A stretch of DNA of 49,439 bases. It comes from Bacteroidota bacterium. GTDB taxonomy: Bacteria > Bacteroidota > Bacteroidia > Bacteroidales > UBA7960. Shown piece by piece: positions 23,608 through 32,880 of the stretch (the stretch's first letter is position 1; each line of letters opens with the position of its first letter). The notes below the pieces were generated by a model that saw nothing but the letters and a program-made list of their open reading frames with translations, searched no databases and was not told the origin of the DNA. The stretch is from contig JAGXRQ010000100.1 of the NCBI GenBank assembly GCA_018335675.1, positions 1-49,439 on the forward strand, read 5' to 3'. The position numbers were made by a program, and so were the translations under genes.

Positions 23608-25779
23608 ATGCTCTTAAAAATTATCAGATTATTTAAAGAATTTGCCTATAAAGCAGCAGGGTTATTAATTTTTATTTTCTGCCTTGTAGCAGCTCCTTCA
23701 CTTGCCCAGACTGAGAATGATTCTATTCAACCTCCTGTTATTCCCATTCAGCAAGAAGCCGAAGAAGGTAGTAGTAATGAACAAATAATTGAAAGAATTG
23801 AAAGTGTTTTTGAAGACCTTGAAGCTGGAGATGATATTGATATTTCGGATTTTATTGAACAGCTGGAAGTTTTTATTCAAAATCCTATTAATCTTAACAC
23901 AGCCAGAGCAGACGACCTAAGAAGGTTAATATTTTTAAATGAAATCCAGATTAATAATTTATTGAATCACAGAGCCGAATATGGTGGGCTGCTGAGTATA
24001 TACGAACTACAAACAGTTGATGGCTTTGATTTTGAAACTATTCAACTTATTTTGCCATATGTTACGGTTGCTGAAAGTGTTGCCAAAAGACAAATAACCC
24101 TAAATGATATAATCAAAAATGGTAAAAGTCAATTCTTTCTCAGGTATCAGAGAATCCTTGAAGAGCAAAAAGGATTTTCACCAATAGAACCAGAAGATTT
24201 GGAAGCTAATCCAAATGCCAGGTACTTAGGCAGTCCTTATAGGCTATACCAAAGGTATAGGTTTACCTATTATAATAATATCAGTATTGGAATGACTGCC
24301 CAGAAAAATCCGGGAGAGGAATTTTTCAGAGGTTCTCAGCCTTATGGTTACGATTTTTATTCTGCCCATGTGTATTTGAGGGAATTTGGTAAGTTAAAAA
24401 CTCTTGCTCTCGGTGATTTTCAAGCTCAATTCGGACAAGGTTTGGCGCTTTGGACAGGCTTAGCTTTTGGCAAAAGTGCAGACGCAATTAATGTTAAGAA
24501 AAATGCACTAGGATTCAGACAGTACACTTCTGTTGATCAGCAGAATTTCATGAGAGGTGTGGGCGCTACATTGAGGTTTAGCGATCTTGAAGTTTCTACT
24601 TTTTTCTCTTACAAAAGAATTGATGCAAATATGCTTCCAACTGATACTCTTGACCAAGAAGATCTTGAGTTTTCAAGTCTTTATACATCAGGAAATCATC
24701 GTACCCCTCGCGAACTTGAATATAAAAATGCCCTCGGTGAAATGATGGCAGGAGGTAACTTAAAATATAATTTTGGAAATCTTTCAATTGGAGCAACCGG
24801 ATATTATCAAGAATTCGATGCCAATTTTAAAAGAAACCTATCTTACTACAATCAGTTTGACTTTAATTCAAAAAGCAACTACGTTTTTGGATTGGATTAT
24901 AATTATATCTTCAGAAATTTCAATTTCTTTGGCGAATATGCTCAAAGCGAAAATGGTGGTCATGCATTGCTAAATGGTGTAATGATGAGTCTTGGACAAG
25001 TACTGTCTCTGTCGGCTATTCACAGAGATATTACAGCTGATTACCAATCAATGTATAGTGCTGCTTTTGGTGAGAATTCCAGAACTTATAATGAGAAAGG
25101 GCTGTATCTTGGTCTTCAAGCTAGATTTTCAAGAGAATGGAGTATTTCAGCATACGCCGACCATTTTTCGTTTCCATGGATGAAGTATAGAACTTATTCT
25201 CCTTCTCAAGGGTACGATTATTTAATTCAAATAAACCACAGGCCAAGAAGGGGAGTGGAAATGTACGTTAGATACAAGATAAAAAACAAACCGCTCAACA
25301 CCAGAGAGGAAACTAATATCAGATATCTTGATGATGCAGTTAGACAAAATTTAAGGTTTAATACAAGTATAGCAGTCACGCCAACAATCACTCTTAAAAA
25401 CAGAATTGAACTGAATTACTACAATTTTGGTGAAACTCAGGAAACAGGATATTTGATTTATCAAGATGTTGTTTATAAGTCAAAATCAACTCCGTGGGGT
25501 GTAACGGTAAGATATGCATTGTTTGATACAGATGGTTACGATTCAAGGATTTATGCTTATGAAAATGATGTTCTATATGCTTTCTCTTTTCCATTTTACA
25601 GTGATAAAGGAAGTAGAGCATATTTATTACTAAGATATCGCCTTACAAGAAATATAGACCTTTATGTAAGATATGCTCAGACATATTATTCCAATAGAAC
25701 TACAATTGGCTCTGGCCTTGATGAAATTCAAGGAAATACAAGAAGCGAAATAAAAGCTCAAATCAGGTGGAGGTTTTAG
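23608..25779 (+). CDS. Helix-hairpin-helix plus outer-membrane beta-barrel protein
   Basis: This 723-residue protein begins with a signal/anchor (LLIFIFCLVAAPSLAQ, to about 34) and a low-complexity acidic linker. Then comes a ComEA-like tandem helix-hairpin-helix region at about 92-152 (NPINLNTARADDLRRL, HRAEYGGLLSIYELQTVDGF). The remaining roughly 550 residues are amphipathic strands rich in Tyr and Phe (RLYQRYRFTYYNN, VYVRYKIKN-type), ending in IKAQIRWRF, as expected for a large outer-membrane barrel. HhH units in ComEA bind DNA nonspecifically; a periplasmic HhH joined to a barrel suggests DNA handling at the outer membrane, but protein binding is equally possible. It is co-transcribed with the PorV-like gene. 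Confidence 0.75.
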   Translation: MLLKIIRLFKEFAYKAAGLLIFIFCLVAAPSLAQTENDSIQPPVIPIQQEAEEGSSNEQIIERIESVFEDLEAGDDIDISDFIEQLEVFIQNPINLNTARADDLRRLIFLNEIQINNLLNHRAEYGGLLSIYELQTVDGFDFETIQLILPYVTVAESVAKRQITLNDIIKNGKSQFFLRYQRILEEQKGFSPIEPEDLEANPNARYLGSPYRLYQRYRFTYYNNISIGMTAQKNPGEEFFRGSQPYGYDFYSAHVYLREFGKLKTLALGDFQAQFGQGLALWTGLAFGKSADAINVKKNALGFRQYTSVDQQNFMRGVGATLRFSDLEVSTFFSYKRIDANMLPTDTLDQEDLEFSSLYTSGNHRTPRELEYKNALGEMMAGGNLKYNFGNLSIGATGYYQEFDANFKRNLSYYNQFDFNSKSNYVFGLDYNYIFRNFNFFGEYAQSENGGHALLNGVMMSLGQVLSLSAIHRDITADYQSMYSAAFGENSRTYNEKGLYLGLQARFSREWSISAYADHFSFPWMKYRTYSPSQGYDYLIQINHRPRRGVEMYVRYKIKNKPLNTREETNIRYLDDAVRQNLRFNTSIAVTPTITLKNRIELNYYNFGETQETGYLIYQDVVYKSKSTPWGVTVRYALFDTDGYDSRIYAYENDVLYAFSFPFYSDKGSRAYLLLRYRLTRNIDLYVRYAQTYYSNRTTIGSGLDEIQGNTRSEIKAQIRWRF

Positions 25780-25786
25780 GTAGGAT

Positions 25787-25892
25787 GGGTATAGGGTATA
25801 GGGTATAAGGTATAAGGTATAGGGTATAGGGTATAGGGTATAGGGTATAGGGTATAGGGTATAGGGTATAAGGTATAGGGTATAAGGGTATA
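25787..25892 (+). repeat. GGGTATA heptamer tandem repeat, about 15 copies
   Basis: Fourteen contiguous heptamers (GGGTATA, three of them AGGTATA) run in exact 7-base register from 25787 to 25884, followed by one 8-base variant. The array lies between the HhH-barrel stop and the convergent MFS gene. The unit matches the shorter repeat at 12196-12230. The 7-base period means that copy-number change would shift reading frames if it were translated. Confidence 0.9.
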
Positions 25893-25994
25893 AGGGGATA
25901 GTTTGGGGGCGCGGATAATTATAAGGAGGTTTGGGGTTGGCGGTTATGTATAGGGTGTTTTTGGTGTGAAAATAACATTATAAAACGTAAAAAT

Positions 25995-26030
25995 AAAAAA
26001 GCCTGCAGTTACTTTACTGCAGGCTTTTTT
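25995..26030. terminator. Perfect bidirectional terminator between HhH-barrel and MFS genes
   Basis: A perfect 15-base-pair stem (AAAAAAGCCTGCAGT with ACTGCAGGCTTTTTT) closes a 6-base loop TACTTT. The A and T runs serve both convergent genes. Confidence 0.85.
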
Positions 26031-26046
26031 ATAAAGTTTAAGAAAA

Positions 26047-27969
26047 CTATTTTTTAACGTTTGGCAGCTCAAGTCCAAAACCTTGTTTCTTGTCAGCTCT
26101 CTTAAGTTTGAAGGCTAGGAATATTGAAATCAAACCACAGAATACCAAAACTAGAATTGGAATTTTGTAATCGTAATATTTCAATATGTCATTTGCTTGC
26201 ATAAGTTTAACTAATTGGCTAATTTCTCCACCCGATAATTTACCGTTTTTTTCTAGACTTTCTTTTAGACCATCTAGTTCATCTTCAACTTTTTTTAATT
26301 CTTCAGAATCATTTCTCTCTTTGGCAATAGAAAGTAATTGTTCTCTTATATTTTGTAATGTTTCAGTTACTTCTTCTTTTGTTCTAACATTAAAAACTTC
26401 GTAAATTTCTTTTTGAATATCAGGCAAAATCAAATTAACTTTTTCTATGTTAATACTATCAGAGAATTCTTGATTTACTTTATCTTCAATATAACCAAAT
26501 AGATGAAAAGCATCCTCATTATCCACAACGACAAAGCTTGCTCTATATTCATCAATTTCGTTTTTAGTGTCTTTATTTACAGGAATAGCAATCAATAATG
26601 CACCAATTCCCCAGAAGAATAAACCTAATCCCCAGTTTTGAACTGTAAACATAGAAGCATAAGCAGTACCTAGTCTGTTTTCAGGAACAATTTTAGCAAC
26701 AGATGGCCACATAGCTGCAGGCACTAGAGAGAATGCAATACCAAGGCTTAATAATCCAAAGTAAGCAAATATAGGGCTTGAAGATAGTGAAAGCGCAACG
26801 TGAGCAAAAATAAGAAGTAATGCTCCAAGCATCATAAGAGACGCTGCTTTACCTTTTTTATCTACAATACTACCAAAAATCGGAGTAAAGATGATAGTTC
26901 CAAGTGGGATAAGAGCAGCTGTTTTTGGTCCGTTTTGTAACCAAATACCAATAAGATCTTTGTTTATGTATACAATAACAGCGAATAAAGCTAGAATAAT
27001 TAATCTTGCTAATCTTTTTCCTTTGCTTATGTTGTTTGGAATAAGAGTGAAACTTAAAGCAAAAACAAAAACTACTACATATACAAAAGCGTTACCTATA
27101 GATTTGCTTCCAAAAAGAGTTACGTCTCCACCTAAAGGCAATACATAAGTAAATCCAAATTTATTTACTAGTAGGTCAGGTGCATATTGGATAAATGGGA
27201 AAACAGCTGAATAGAACGCTACACACAATAATGTGATGTATAAGAAAGAACTGTTTTTAACCAGCTTGATAAGGTCTGAGAATTTGAAATCTTCTGATGC
27301 CTCAGCTTTGGTATCAGATGCACCGGCAATTTTCTTATCTTGTTTGTCGATTTTATAATCAAGGAAAGTATAGATAGTGAACATTATCATAGCTATACCG
27401 ATAAGCGTAGCTGCAAATGTTACTGCAGGAGAAACAACACCACCAGCAATATCAAGAGAAATTGCGATAGCAAGTGCAGACCCAAGACGTCCGAAGCCCA
27501 TGTTTATACCCATTGCGAGAGCCACTTCGTATCCTTTAAACCATTTCACAATGGCACGCATAACAATAACGCAAACTACTTCAAGACCGATACCGAATAA
27601 AATTCTACCGATAATTAAACCAAGAAGCGGATTGCCGCTAAAAATTACACCAGAAGCAGTTAATGCAGAAACAAGACCACCCATAGCAGCCAAGCCCCCA
27701 AACATAAAACCAGCAACGCGAATACCAAATTTATCAAGAATAATACCCCCAACGATAATCATACCTACCACGTTGGCTATGGTTGTTAACCCAATAATTC
27801 TACCGAACTGTTCACTTGTAAAGCCAAATTCTGACTCCATCAAGTCTTTCAACCCTGCATAGAAATCCTGGAAATAATAGGTTGCAAACATTAAACCGCT
27901 AATGAGCAACATCACCAGCCAACGCATTGCGGCTGAATCCCTTAAAGTCTTGTTCATTTTGTCTGTCAT
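26047..27969 (-). CDS. MFS transporter with a large soluble insertion before the last membrane helix
   Basis: This 640-residue major facilitator superfamily protein has about twelve membrane segments. The first half contains the family-like loop GGIILDKFGIR (cytoplasmic 2-3 loop) and the second half contains GSIVDKKGKA at the equivalent place. Ordinary MFS proteins are about 400-450 residues long. The extra length is mainly a polar stretch of about 120 residues (roughly 470-595; NIREQLLSIAKERNDSEELK, KVEDELDGLKESLEK), predicted as coiled coil, between helices 11 and 12. By MFS topology that loop faces the periplasm. A second extra segment joins the two halves. The substrate is not evident from sequence. 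The gene has its own promoter-like box and a terminator shared with the HhH-barrel gene. Confidence 0.82.
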   Translation of the reverse strand: MTDKMNKTLRDSAAMRWLVMLLISGLMFATYYFQDFYAGLKDLMESEFGFTSEQFGRIIGLTTIANVVGMIIVGGIILDKFGIRVAGFMFGGLAAMGGLVSALTASGVIFSGNPLLGLIIGRILFGIGLEVVCVIVMRAIVKWFKGYEVALAMGINMGFGRLGSALAIAISLDIAGGVVSPAVTFAATLIGIAMIMFTIYTFLDYKIDKQDKKIAGASDTKAEASEDFKFSDLIKLVKNSSFLYITLLCVAFYSAVFPFIQYAPDLLVNKFGFTYVLPLGGDVTLFGSKSIGNAFVYVVVFVFALSFTLIPNNISKGKRLARLIILALFAVIVYINKDLIGIWLQNGPKTAALIPLGTIIFTPIFGSIVDKKGKAASLMMLGALLLIFAHVALSLSSSPIFAYFGLLSLGIAFSLVPAAMWPSVAKIVPENRLGTAYASMFTVQNWGLGLFFWGIGALLIAIPVNKDTKNEIDEYRASFVVVDNEDAFHLFGYIEDKVNQEFSDSINIEKVNLILPDIQKEIYEVFNVRTKEEVTETLQNIREQLLSIAKERNDSEELKKVEDELDGLKESLEKNGKLSGGEISQLVKLMQANDILKYYDYKIPILVLVFCGLISIFLAFKLKRADKKQGFGLELPNVKK

Positions 27970-28001
27970 AGTTTTAAGATTTAAATTTTAAATTGCAGAG
28001 G

Positions 28002-28009
28002 CAAAACTA
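28002..28009 (-). promoter_or_regulatory. TAnnTTTG -7 box for the MFS gene
   Basis: Minus-strand TAGTTTTG lies 33-40 bases before the ATG at 27969. No clear -33 element. Confidence 0.4.
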
Positions 28010-28054
28010 AAAAATTAATTTAAATAATTGATAAAAAATCGTAGTAATGCTTAT

Positions 28055-28090
28055 AAAAAAATGGACTCAAAATTTGAAGCCCATTTTTTT
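28055..28090 (-). terminator. Terminator after the peptidase/propeller/barrel gene
   Basis: AAAAAAATGG and CCATTTTTTT form the outer stem, with CAAA/TTTG inside and a small internal loop. It lies 23 bases past the stop of the minus-strand gene, with a T run on that strand. Confidence 0.6.
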
Positions 28091-28112
28091 AACTTAAAAT
28101 ATTATAATCATT

Positions 28113-31100
28113 TTACCATCCGGGAATAAAGTTTAGTCCCCAAGTTCCATTTTTGTGATTAAATTCTGTTGTTGTAAAAGGAAATGCATAAAATGGCTCT
28201 ATAATTAATGCGCCTAGCAGATTAATTCTTATAGAAAGTCCTGTACTGAAAACAGGCACTCTTTTATCGGGTGTGAGTTTATTGGTGTTGAATGTTATAG
28301 TCTGGCCTTCACTCCATGCAACTCCGCCGTCAACAAACCAGGCAAGTTCGGTGAATAGAAATCCACTTTTTATTAAAGCCAGTCTTTCGGGTCCGGTAAA
28401 AGGCAGCCTAAGCTCGAAACCTGCCAATAATACTCTGTCGCCTATATATTTCAAAAAGAAATTGTCACCCTCAGTGCTTCTCTCTCTGTAATATATTGCA
28501 GAATATTCATAACCTCTAACAAATCCCGGATATCCTAAAAACAGAGGATAAAACAAATCATCTTTTTTCTCATCAATCAACCAGCGGCCGTAATGGGTAG
28601 TTCTAAGGGCAATGCTTAGAGGATTAAAGAAATAATACCATCTATAGTCTGCCGTTAAGCTTACCATGTCAACGCGCCCAAAATATTTTTCCGCATTAAT
28701 CCTATACCTTTGACCTTTCATTGGAGAAGCAAGTCCGAAATATGAATTGTCGCCCACATATCCAATTCCTAACCTTTGCAAGGAAAAGCCATCAGGTGCC
28801 GGTAACCTTTCTCTCTCTTCACCCAAAAAAATGTAATATCCACCATCATTGTAGTAATATCTGTTAAAAGCATCCAGTCGATAATAATACCAAGCCCAAC
28901 TGCCGCTTAGCTCTATTCTTCTGGTTGTGCTGATTGGATATAAACCAAAAGCTGTTATCTGGTCTTCAAATGTTCTTTGTATTACATATTGTAAATTCTC
29001 AACTGGAATTCTTTGTCCATCAATTACAATTTCATCATAAAGCCATCTGATACCGCCAAAAACATAAGGAATATGAGATGCATATCCACCCCAGATAATT
29101 TTTCTCTTTTGATTCGAATATCCTAAAACTCCTCCAAAATCATATATTTCTCCATTTATGGCAAGCATTGTGTATAATTGGTTTTCACCAACAATATCAC
29201 TAAAGAGCATTGAAACTCCGCCCGACATTCCTGTTCCATATCTGTTGGTCGACATTCCAACCCCTGTGTTGCCAATATAGGTTAGTGCAAATTTTGGTTT
29301 GTATTTTATCATGGCCACAGAATCCTTTGGTAGCTGAAATCTAGTGGGTTCCTGAGCAAGTTGCTTGTCGACAATTTTTGTTCCTTGCCTGTCAAGTGGA
29401 GGCAAAGTAGCTGCAGTATAGTCTGTGTGAAGCGGGTCGACTTTTACCCTTCTAAATTCTTCAGGTTTAGCATTAATTATCACATAATCACCTTTAGAAT
29501 AATAGCTGTATGCAATCTCTCCTGTTGATTGAGCTACGGTAATTGCCGGCGATAAATGCGTAATTCCACTAATGCCTGTGAAATAATCGGTAAGCCTATA
29601 AAGGTCGTCTGATTCTAATTCATAGTAATATAGGTTTCTAAAGCCATCACTATTTGATAGAAAATATATCCCTTTCTGGTCGGGTGAAAAAACAGGGTTA
29701 ACGTTTTCTGCATCTGGGAAAATGTCAAAAACTTTTATCTCTCCTGTGGAAACGTTCATCATTGCCAGGTTGAAATTAAAGTTATTGTTTTTTTCTAATT
29801 GAGCAGTTTGTGGCCTGTCGGTTGAGAAAACCAGATATTTTCCGTCGGGTGACCATTTTGCATGAATGTATGAAAACCTGTCGTTGGTGAGGTTTGTAAC
29901 TTCTCCTGTTTTTATTTTGAGTTTGTACAAATTTGAAACTCCATTGGCAAGTCCGTTGAAAACCATGTATTCTCCATCCGGCGACCAGGTTGGGTTGTTG
30001 AGAGCTCCAACACCGTCTACCTTAATATGTTTATCTCTTCTAAAACGGTTATTAAGACTGGTAATTACAATTTGATTTACACCTTTTTTTACAATAACAT
30101 ATGCAAATTTTTTCCCATCCGGCGACCATGTTCCAACCGATTCGAAAAAATTAAATCCGTCAATATCGCTATTTCGCAACGAGCTGGAAAGTTTCCTTCT
30201 AATTTTTCCTGTGTGAGCATCTGCAATGAACAGATCTATCGAAAACAAGTCTTTCTCTGAGAAAAATGCAACATTTTCACCATTAGGACTATAAGAAGGC
30301 GAAATGTTTATTCTTCCGGCATTTTTCTGGGTAATTATTTTATCCCCAACAGGTACATGTCTTAAAGAATCTTCAGCCATTGGAGAAAAGTGACTTTCAA
30401 TTGCATGTTTCCATATGTTTGAAACAGTTTTTCCCGGTAAGCCCACAACTCTTTCAATTCCTCTTTCATAGCCAAGTCGTGCTGTGTTTCTAAACAACGG
30501 GGCAATTAGGGAGTCGCCCCAAGTTCTGCCAACAAATGCTATAAAACTATGTCCGAAACGATAAGGGTTGAATTTATAATTCCTTGTCATATCTTCTAAT
30601 GACGGGAAATCATCATTATACCATGCATCTCTCATAATCATGGCAGTATGTGCATCAACACTTCCAATTGAAAAATACTCAGCCATTCCTTCAACTAACC
30701 ATAACGGCAAATTCCTAATGGAATTTAATCCAAGAGTGTCGTGAACAAACATTGCTCTGAATTGAAACACGTGAACAAGCTCGTGCCCAATTACATGGTC
30801 GGTCTGGTAATTCGTTTCCAAAACAGGCATTACAACCCTGTTTCTCAATGCCTCTGTAACGCCCTGAGTGCCAATGCTTATGCTTCCGCCAACGGCAGCT
30901 GTTTGCTGAAAATCAGGATGATTTGCGTATATAATAATTGGGTTGCGCTCTTCGAATGTGTCTTTGAATATTTGCTGGTGACGAACAAACCATTTTTCAT
31001 AAGTGTTGGCGATTGCATTTATTACAGAGTCATTTTCGAAGTAGTGATAAAATTCGAAATTTGGCGATTGAAATAATTTATAGTTGAAGGTCGTATAATT

Positions 31101-31199
31101 GGGTTTGTTTCTACCAAAACCTTGCGCATTAGCATTGGTTGTATAACAAATAGCAAATGCGATAATGAAGATGTATTTGAATAAACGGTTGGCTTTCAT
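28113..31199 (-). CDS. Gluzincin-like peptidase + TolB-type beta-propeller + C-terminal outer-membrane barrel
   Basis: This 1028-residue protein starts at MKANRLFKYIF, which gives a proper signal peptide ending ANAQG. An alternative start 48 bases upstream spoils the signal. Part 1 (about 30-260) is peptidase-MA-like: HELVH (His139, Glu140, His143) with a downstream VEGMAEY Glu near 170, a complete HExxH...E gluzincin set. Part 2 (about 270-600) has at least five PD40 blades (SPNGENVAFF, SPDGKKFAYV, SPDGEYMVFN, SPDGKYLVFS, SPDQKGIYFL). Part 3 (about 650-1028) is a BamA/D15-like barrel ending in a strand-rich aromatic C-terminus. It would therefore display a protease and propeller on the inner side of the outer membrane, or at the cell surface. 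Its substrate is unknown. Confidence 0.82.
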   Translation of the reverse strand: MKANRLFKYIFIIAFAICYTTNANAQGFGRNKPNYTTFNYKLFQSPNFEFYHYFENDSVINAIANTYEKWFVRHQQIFKDTFEERNPIIIYANHPDFQQTAAVGGSISIGTQGVTEALRNRVVMPVLETNYQTDHVIGHELVHVFQFRAMFVHDTLGLNSIRNLPLWLVEGMAEYFSIGSVDAHTAMIMRDAWYNDDFPSLEDMTRNYKFNPYRFGHSFIAFVGRTWGDSLIAPLFRNTARLGYERGIERVVGLPGKTVSNIWKHAIESHFSPMAEDSLRHVPVGDKIITQKNAGRINISPSYSPNGENVAFFSEKDLFSIDLFIADAHTGKIRRKLSSSLRNSDIDGFNFFESVGTWSPDGKKFAYVIVKKGVNQIVITSLNNRFRRDKHIKVDGVGALNNPTWSPDGEYMVFNGLANGVSNLYKLKIKTGEVTNLTNDRFSYIHAKWSPDGKYLVFSTDRPQTAQLEKNNNFNFNLAMMNVSTGEIKVFDIFPDAENVNPVFSPDQKGIYFLSNSDGFRNLYYYELESDDLYRLTDYFTGISGITHLSPAITVAQSTGEIAYSYYSKGDYVIINAKPEEFRRVKVDPLHTDYTAATLPPLDRQGTKIVDKQLAQEPTRFQLPKDSVAMIKYKPKFALTYIGNTGVGMSTNRYGTGMSGGVSMLFSDIVGENQLYTMLAINGEIYDFGGVLGYSNQKRKIIWGGYASHIPYVFGGIRWLYDEIVIDGQRIPVENLQYVIQRTFEDQITAFGLYPISTTRRIELSGSWAWYYYRLDAFNRYYYNDGGYYIFLGEERERLPAPDGFSLQRLGIGYVGDNSYFGLASPMKGQRYRINAEKYFGRVDMVSLTADYRWYYFFNPLSIALRTTHYGRWLIDEKKDDLFYPLFLGYPGFVRGYEYSAIYYRERSTEGDNFFLKYIGDRVLLAGFELRLPFTGPERLALIKSGFLFTELAWFVDGGVAWSEGQTITFNTNKLTPDKRVPVFSTGLSIRINLLGALIIEPFYAFPFTTTEFNHKNGTWGLNFIPGW

Positions 31200-31380
31200 A
31201 ATAATAATATTATTGTAATGTGCTGAAAAACAGGTAATAAATATCAAAAATTATTCCAATAGTGATTATGAATTGTTAATATTTATAACGAAAATAGTCA
31301 GAATTTGTTCTTAATGAATATTGATTTTACGGAAGGCTAATTTAATTCAATTTTTTTTACAAAATTTGCATAAAAAAATA

Positions 31381-32850
31381 ATGATGCAAAATCTTGAACA
31401 ATACTTCTCCAAATTTAGAAAGAACATTATTGGTGTAGATGCTGAATATCAAACTGCGTATGGAAAGCAGAAGCTTATATATGCAGATTGGATTGCGAGC
31501 GGACGACTTTATAGACCAATTGAAGAAGCTATAAGTAATAATTTCGGACCATATGTTGCAAATACTCATACAGAAGCAAGTGAAACCGGAAATTTAATGA
31601 CTAATGCATACCATCTTGCACAGAGCATAATTAAGCAACATGTTAATGCAGGCAAAGATGATGTTTTAATTACTGCCGGTAGTGGTATGACTACTGTAAT
31701 TAATAAGTTTCAAAGAATTTTAGGATTAAGAATTTGCGGTTCTTTAAACAATAATAAGTGCTTAAAAGACAGGCAAAGGCCGGTGGTGTTTGTGTCGCAC
31801 ATGGAACATCATTCAAACCACACATCGTGGTTTGAAACAATAGCAGATGTTGTAGTTTTAAATCCTAATAAAGATCTTTTGGTAGATCCACAGGAATTAA
31901 GAATTCAGTTAGAAAAATACAAAGACAGAGAATTAAAAATTGGGTCTTTTACTGCTTGCAGCAATGTTACAGGTTTGCATACCCCAATACATCAGCTCGC
32001 CAAAGTAATGCATGAATATGATGGAGTTTGTTTGGCTGATTATGCTGCTTCTGCACCTTATGAGAATATTAACATGCATCCGGATGATCCAATGGAGAAA
32101 TTAGACGCTGTAATGTTTTCTCCTCATAAGTTTTTAGGAGGTCCGGGATCTTCCGGTGTCCTTGTTTTTGATTCACAATTTTATCATGCTACTATACCTG
32201 ATAATCCGGGGGGTGGCACAGTTGATTGGACAAATCCATGGGGTGAATATAAATACATTGATGATATTGAAGCCAGAGAAGATGGTGGTACACCGGGGTT
32301 TCTGCAGGCCATTAGAACAGCCCTATGCATTGAATTAAAGAATCAAATGGATGTTGACAATATATTAGGCAGAGAAAAACAGTTACTTGAAAAAGCATTT
32401 GCAGAATTAGATAAAATTCCTGAATTAAGAATTCTTGCTGATAAGCAAAGGGAAAGGCTAGGTGTTATTTCTTTTTACTTTGAAAAAATTCATTATAATC
32501 TTGTGGTTAAATTGCTTAGCGATATGTACGGAGTTCAAGTTAGAGGAGGTTGTGCATGCGCGGGAACATACGGGCATTTTTTATTAAACGTAGATTACGA
32601 ACATTCAAAACAGATAACCTCTAAAATTAATACAGGCGATTTATCTGATAAGCCCGGCTGGGTTAGGCTTTCGCTTCATCCTACAATGAAAGATGCCGAA
32701 TTAGATACAGTAATATTTGCTCTGAAAGATATTCAAAAAAATGTTTCTAAGTACGAGAAGGATTATAACTACTTCCCAAAGCTAAATGAGTTTAAGCATA
32801 AGAACTCTCGTAACCATAAGGAGATTGTTCAAGGCTGGTTCAGCTTTTAG
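31381..32850 (+). CDS. Class V PLP-dependent aminotransferase fold protein, cysteine-desulfurase-like
   Basis: This 489-residue protein starts at the double ATG at 31381 (MMQNLEQYFSKFRKNIIG); the preceding TTG-started residues look like untranslated leader. PLP-binding features are ADWIASGRLYRP, TAGSGMTTVINK, HMEHHSNHTSW, DYAASAPYENINMHP, and the lysine in MFSPHKFLGGPGSSG. A Cys pair sits in the catalytic-loop position (RGGCACAG). This resembles the SufS/CsdA branch, but the chain is longer than a typical desulfurase (about 400), and the true reaction could be a lyase or desulfurase. It has no suf genes around it and converges with a START-like gene. Confidence 0.78.
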   Translation: MMQNLEQYFSKFRKNIIGVDAEYQTAYGKQKLIYADWIASGRLYRPIEEAISNNFGPYVANTHTEASETGNLMTNAYHLAQSIIKQHVNAGKDDVLITAGSGMTTVINKFQRILGLRICGSLNNNKCLKDRQRPVVFVSHMEHHSNHTSWFETIADVVVLNPNKDLLVDPQELRIQLEKYKDRELKIGSFTACSNVTGLHTPIHQLAKVMHEYDGVCLADYAASAPYENINMHPDDPMEKLDAVMFSPHKFLGGPGSSGVLVFDSQFYHATIPDNPGGGTVDWTNPWGEYKYIDDIEAREDGGTPGFLQAIRTALCIELKNQMDVDNILGREKQLLEKAFAELDKIPELRILADKQRERLGVISFYFEKIHYNLVVKLLSDMYGVQVRGGCACAGTYGHFLLNVDYEHSKQITSKINTGDLSDKPGWVRLSLHPTMKDAELDTVIFALKDIQKNVSKYEKDYNYFPKLNEFKHKNSRNHKEIVQGWFSF

Positions 32851-32880
32851 TAAAAGGGGATTGAAAGGTTGAGATAAGTT

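Noticed and set aside
25787-25892. CRISPR or telomere-like meaning of the GGGTATA array
   Set aside because: No spacers, a single 7-base unit, internal chromosomal position with genes on both sides.
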